Assembly (NCBI GenBank): GCA_937907455.1
Contig: CALESQ010000061.1
Coordinates: 1-16,085, forward strand
DNA length: 16,085 nt
Direction: 5' to 3'
Origin: an uncultured Caldilineales bacterium
Lineage (GTDB): Bacteria; Chloroflexota; Anaerolineae; JAAEKA01
The notes under the pieces were generated by a model. The model did not search any database and was not told the origin of the DNA. It worked only from the letters and a program-made list of their open reading frames with translations. Positions 13,606-16,085 of the stretch are shown one piece after another. Positions within the stretch are counted from its first letter, which is position 1; the number at the start of each line of letters is the position of its first letter. The position numbers were made by a program, and so were the translations under genes.

Positions 13606-16005
13606 TCACTGCGATGAAACCAACCACTGACTGGCGCCATAGACGCTGAACACGCCGTTTCGCTCGTTCAGATAAACCATGAAGCCCTTCTCGAACTCCT
13701 GGAGAGGCCGGTCGGCGCCGGCCTCGGCAGCCAGCGCATTGCCGATCTGCTGGCGCAGGTCGGGATTTTCGCACCACACCTGGCCGAAGCCCCAGCGCGG
13801 ATCCCCAAGGGCTTGGGCCTCCGGGCACGAGATCTCACGCCGTGGCTGGTCGGCGGGCAGCTGGAACGTGCGATACCCGCCGGCGTCCAGAAAGGTGTAG
13901 ATCAGGTCGTTGTCCTTGCGCCACAGCATCCACCCGCGCTCGAATGGCTCGTACGCGGTCCACAGCACGCTTTCGGCGGCGGTAGGGCAGCCCAGGCGGC
14001 TGCGATCCCAGGCCTGAGCAAAGGTTGGCCCTGCGGCCAGGCCGCACGGCGCCGGGGTGGGGGGCGCAGCCAGGGCCGTCTGGGTGGCGCGCACCTGGGC
14101 CAGTTGCGTCTGTTGGGCAACCACGGTCAGGTTGGGGGTGGGGGCGCCCGCGGCCGTGGGCGTTGCAGCCGGCGTGCCGGCGTCCTGCGGTGTCTCGGCC
14201 GGCGCGCCGGTTTGCACAGCCGTGGCCGTCAAAGGAGGCTCCGGCGCGCGCGCGGTGGCCAGGGCCGCGTTCAGGTTGGCCTCGGTGGTGGCCAGGGCAG
14301 CCACGGCGATGACCCGGTAGGCCTCGGCGGTCTCCCGGCCGCTGATGGCCGCGGCCGCGGCCTGCTCCGCCTCCACCTGCGCCGTTGCCAGGGTGTCAGC
14401 CTGCTGGCGGGCCAGGTTAGCCGCCGCCTCGGCCTGCATCTCAGCCGTCTGCGCGATGGCGGCGGCGCTCACCGCGTTCTCCCGTTCGTTGCTGGCGTTG
14501 AAGGCCAGGATGAGCGCTGCCAGGGCCAGCACCACGATCAGCGCGCCCAGGACGCTGTAGATGGTGCGCATCCGCCGGCGGCGCAGCGCGTCGCGGCGCT
14601 CCTGGTGCTGTTGGCCGGCCCCCAGGAACTCCCGCTCCAGCTCGTTGTGCTCCTCCGGCCGCAGCTCCACCTGGCGCAGCCCGTCCCGCAGCTTTTGGCC
14701 GTCGTAGAGCAGGGCCGCGTCGCGGCCGGCGGTCAGCCAGGCCTCGGCGTCCAGCGCCAGCGCGGTCTGCCGCGCCCGGTTGGACCGCAGGATCGGCTCC
14801 AGAAAGCGGTCGTGCACCAGCTCGACCCACGTCTCGCCGCCGCGCAACTCGGTGCGCAGCAGAAACTGGCGCGCCAGCAGGTCTACCGCGGCATTGGGCA
14901 GGCCCGCGGTGCGCCCCTGCTGCTCGTTGCGCAGGAGGATGCTGCGCGTGCCGTTCTCGGTGATCAGCCGGGTCGAGAACCAGGTGCGCACCTGTTGTTC
15001 GGTGAGCCCCAGATCGTGCTGGCCGAGCACGTTGGCGATGGCCGCTTCGTAGAATGCCGCCAGCGACAGGTCCACGTCGCCAGCCTCGGCCAGGTCGGCC
15101 GAAGTGATCGCTCCCGGCGGCCGGCCGCGCAGGTGTTCCCACAGTTGGTAGCAGACCACCTGCAACTGCACCGGCTCCACGTATTGGTCGGCCACGGTGC
15201 CGCGCTGGCCGGAGACGCGCACCTGGCGCAGGTTGTCCACCAGGCGTTCGGCCACGCCAGAGGCGAAGGGGCGGCTCGCTAGTTCAGCCGGCCGGCGCAC
15301 CGCCTCCAGCGCGGCGGCCACGCCCATGCGCTCCATGTAGAAGCGGGCGCGCAGGCGGTTGGCCAGCAGCTCGGCGTAGGGATCCAGCGCCGCCACGTAG
15401 TCCTCGCGCAGGCTGAGCACTACCCACAGGGTGGGATCGTCCAGCAGCGCCTGGTTGAGCTGGCGGAAGAAGGCCTCCCGCTCCTGCCAGCGCTCGCCGT
15501 GGCTGGTGATGATCTCCTCGAACTGGTCGATAATCAGCACAAAGCGCGGGCCGCTGGCCGGCTGGCCGGCAGCGACTTCAGACGGCGCGGCTGCCCGCTC
15601 CGGCTTGTAGACCCAGCGCGCCGTCCGCTGTCCGGCGGCGTCCACGACCGTCTCGCGCGCCAGCCGGGCCAGGAAGCCGCTCAGCGTCGCCTGGGCCAGG
15701 CGCTGCGGGGGGCCGCCGCCCTGGTCCAGGCTGGCCATCAGGTTGAAGGCGTAGATGTTGTCCACCTGGGCCACGCCGGCCGGCAGCTCGCCCGACACCC
15801 GGCCCACCGGCAGCGCCTGGAAGCCCTCCTCGTCGCGCAGCCGGGGGATGACGCGCGCGTTGAGCAGCGAGCTCTTGCCCGCGCCCGACTGGGCGTAGAA
15901 GAGCAGCAGCCGCTCCGACACGATGCGGGCCGTCAGGTCGCGCGCCTCCCGCTCGCGGCCGAAGAAGTAGCGCCCCTCGGCCTCGGTGAAGGTGCGGGGG
16001 CCCAC
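13606..16005 (-). CDS. nSTAND1-type P-loop NTPase with one membrane helix and a duplicated extracytoplasmic motif
   Basis: About 799 residues. Residues 1-20 (G-P-R-T-F-T-E-A-E-G-R-Y-F-F-G-R-E-R-E) are the typical entry of the nSTAND1 domain. Walker A is A-Q-S-G-A-G-K-S at 38-45 and Walker B is F-V-L-I-I-D-Q-F-E-E at 155-164, followed by V-V-L-S-L-R-E-D-Y at 195-203. The helical part ends near V-H-D-R-F-L-E-P at 397-404. An Arg cluster (470-480) precedes a transmembrane helix at 483-503, placing the C-terminus outside. Then come an A/E/Q-rich, coiled-coil-like stalk (505-585), a P/T/A-rich linker (586-653) and a Cys-containing end domain (654-799). That domain has two related motifs, F-E-R-G-W-M-L-W at 688-695 and F-E-K-G-F-M-V-Y at 771-778. 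It is probably a signal-sensing STAND protein. The start is uncertain: GTG 16005 has no ribosome binding site, and relatives usually carry N-P-Y-V before G-P-R. Confidence 0.85.
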   Translation of the reverse strand: MGPRTFTEAEGRYFFGREREARDLTARIVSERLLLFYAQSGAGKSSLLNARVIPRLRDEEGFQALPVGRVSGELPAGVAQVDNIYAFNLMASLDQGGGPPQRLAQATLSGFLARLARETVVDAAGQRTARWVYKPERAAAPSEVAAGQPASGPRFVLIIDQFEEIITSHGERWQEREAFFRQLNQALLDDPTLWVVLSLREDYVAALDPYAELLANRLRARFYMERMGVAAALEAVRRPAELASRPFASGVAERLVDNLRQVRVSGQRGTVADQYVEPVQLQVVCYQLWEHLRGRPPGAITSADLAEAGDVDLSLAAFYEAAIANVLGQHDLGLTEQQVRTWFSTRLITENGTRSILLRNEQQGRTAGLPNAAVDLLARQFLLRTELRGGETWVELVHDRFLEPILRSNRARQTALALDAEAWLTAGRDAALLYDGQKLRDGLRQVELRPEEHNELEREFLGAGQQHQERRDALRRRRMRTIYSVLGALIVVLALAALILAFNASNERENAVSAAAIAQTAEMQAEAAANLARQQADTLATAQVEAEQAAAAAISGRETAEAYRVIAVAALATTEANLNAALATARAPEPPLTATAVQTGAPAETPQDAGTPAATPTAAGAPTPNLTVVAQQTQLAQVRATQTALAAPPTPAPCGLAAGPTFAQAWDRSRLGCPTAAESVLWTAYEPFERGWMLWRKDNDLIYTFLDAGGYRTFQLPADQPRREISCPEAQALGDPRWGFGQVWCENPDLRQQIGNALAAEAGADRPLQEFEKGFMVYLNERNGVFSVYGASQWLVSSQ

Positions 16006-16085
16006 GTAGGGGGTGGTAGATTGGGAATTGGTAGATTCAGTAGTTCACGATTTGGCCTGAAAGGCGTTAGCTGAAGTTTCCAGAA
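16006..16085. other. Junction upstream of the nSTAND1 gene with a dispersed repeat end
   Basis: The frame of the NTPase stays open upstream of GTG 16005 for 13 codons (T-T-E-S-T-N-S-Q-S-T-T-P-Y) until TGA, with no ATG. CAGTAGTTCACGATT at 16038-16052 matches the two ends of the palindromic repeat at 9528-9628. No ribosome binding site or good promoter is visible. The NTPase may have lost an N-terminal domain here. Confidence 0.4.

Noticed and set aside
13813..15282. 489-codon plus-strand open frame opposite the NTPase
   Set aside because: Antisense shadow of the NTPase; low-complexity G/R/Q translation with no domain.

Overview
GC-rich (about 60-65%) bacterial window, probably from a Chloroflexota-type chromosome or metagenome contig (Anaerolineae/Caldilineae-like). 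The assignment is inferred, not shown, from four things: a SARP/BTAD-STAND regulator, a membrane nSTAND1-type NTPase, secreted proteins with dockerin-like or HAF repeats, and a short C-terminal tail ending P-L-V-x-R that I associate with Chloroflexota exoproteins. No rRNA, tRNA, CRISPR array or complete transposase was seen.

Layout. Almost everything is on the minus strand. Reading along the plus coordinates: 1-329 has no gene but short CACGAATGC repeats; 330-1055 is a small lipoprotein; 1171-4332 is a large BTAD/AAA/TPR regulator; 4448-4657 is an in-frame remnant carrying a PLVVR tail; 4658-7507 is a secreted HAF-repeat/beta-solenoid protein; 7576-9357 is a second secreted protein with a dockerin-like motif whose reading frame is cut by one TAG at 7921-7923. 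The interval 9358-9704 holds a 101-bp palindromic repeat. The frame 9705-11741 joins three gene pieces without a stop: a truncated esterase, the first ~80 residues of an FAD oxidoreductase, and a complete Gfo/Idh/MocA dehydrogenase. The interval 11742-12095 holds a 268-bp MITE-like element with terminal inverted repeats and an 11-bp target-site duplication. Then come a small three-helix membrane protein (12096-12413) and an unrecognised 79-residue protein (12508-12747). The only plus-strand genes are a PIN toxin and its ribbon-helix-helix antitoxin (12800-13476). They converge on the nSTAND1-type membrane NTPase (13606-16005).

How it fits together. The two secreted proteins are probably co-transcribed (69 bp apart) and exported. 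The BTAD regulator lies just downstream on the same strand and could act on them or on the lipoprotein, but nothing in the sequence proves this. The toxin-antitoxin pair is a self-contained operon with a near-consensus promoter that seems to start transcription at the toxin ATG. The window carries many marks of gene decay and rearrangement: the internal stop, the three-piece fusion, the tail-only remnant, the MITE and the dispersed palindromes. It reads as a fluid accessory region rather than one coherent pathway.
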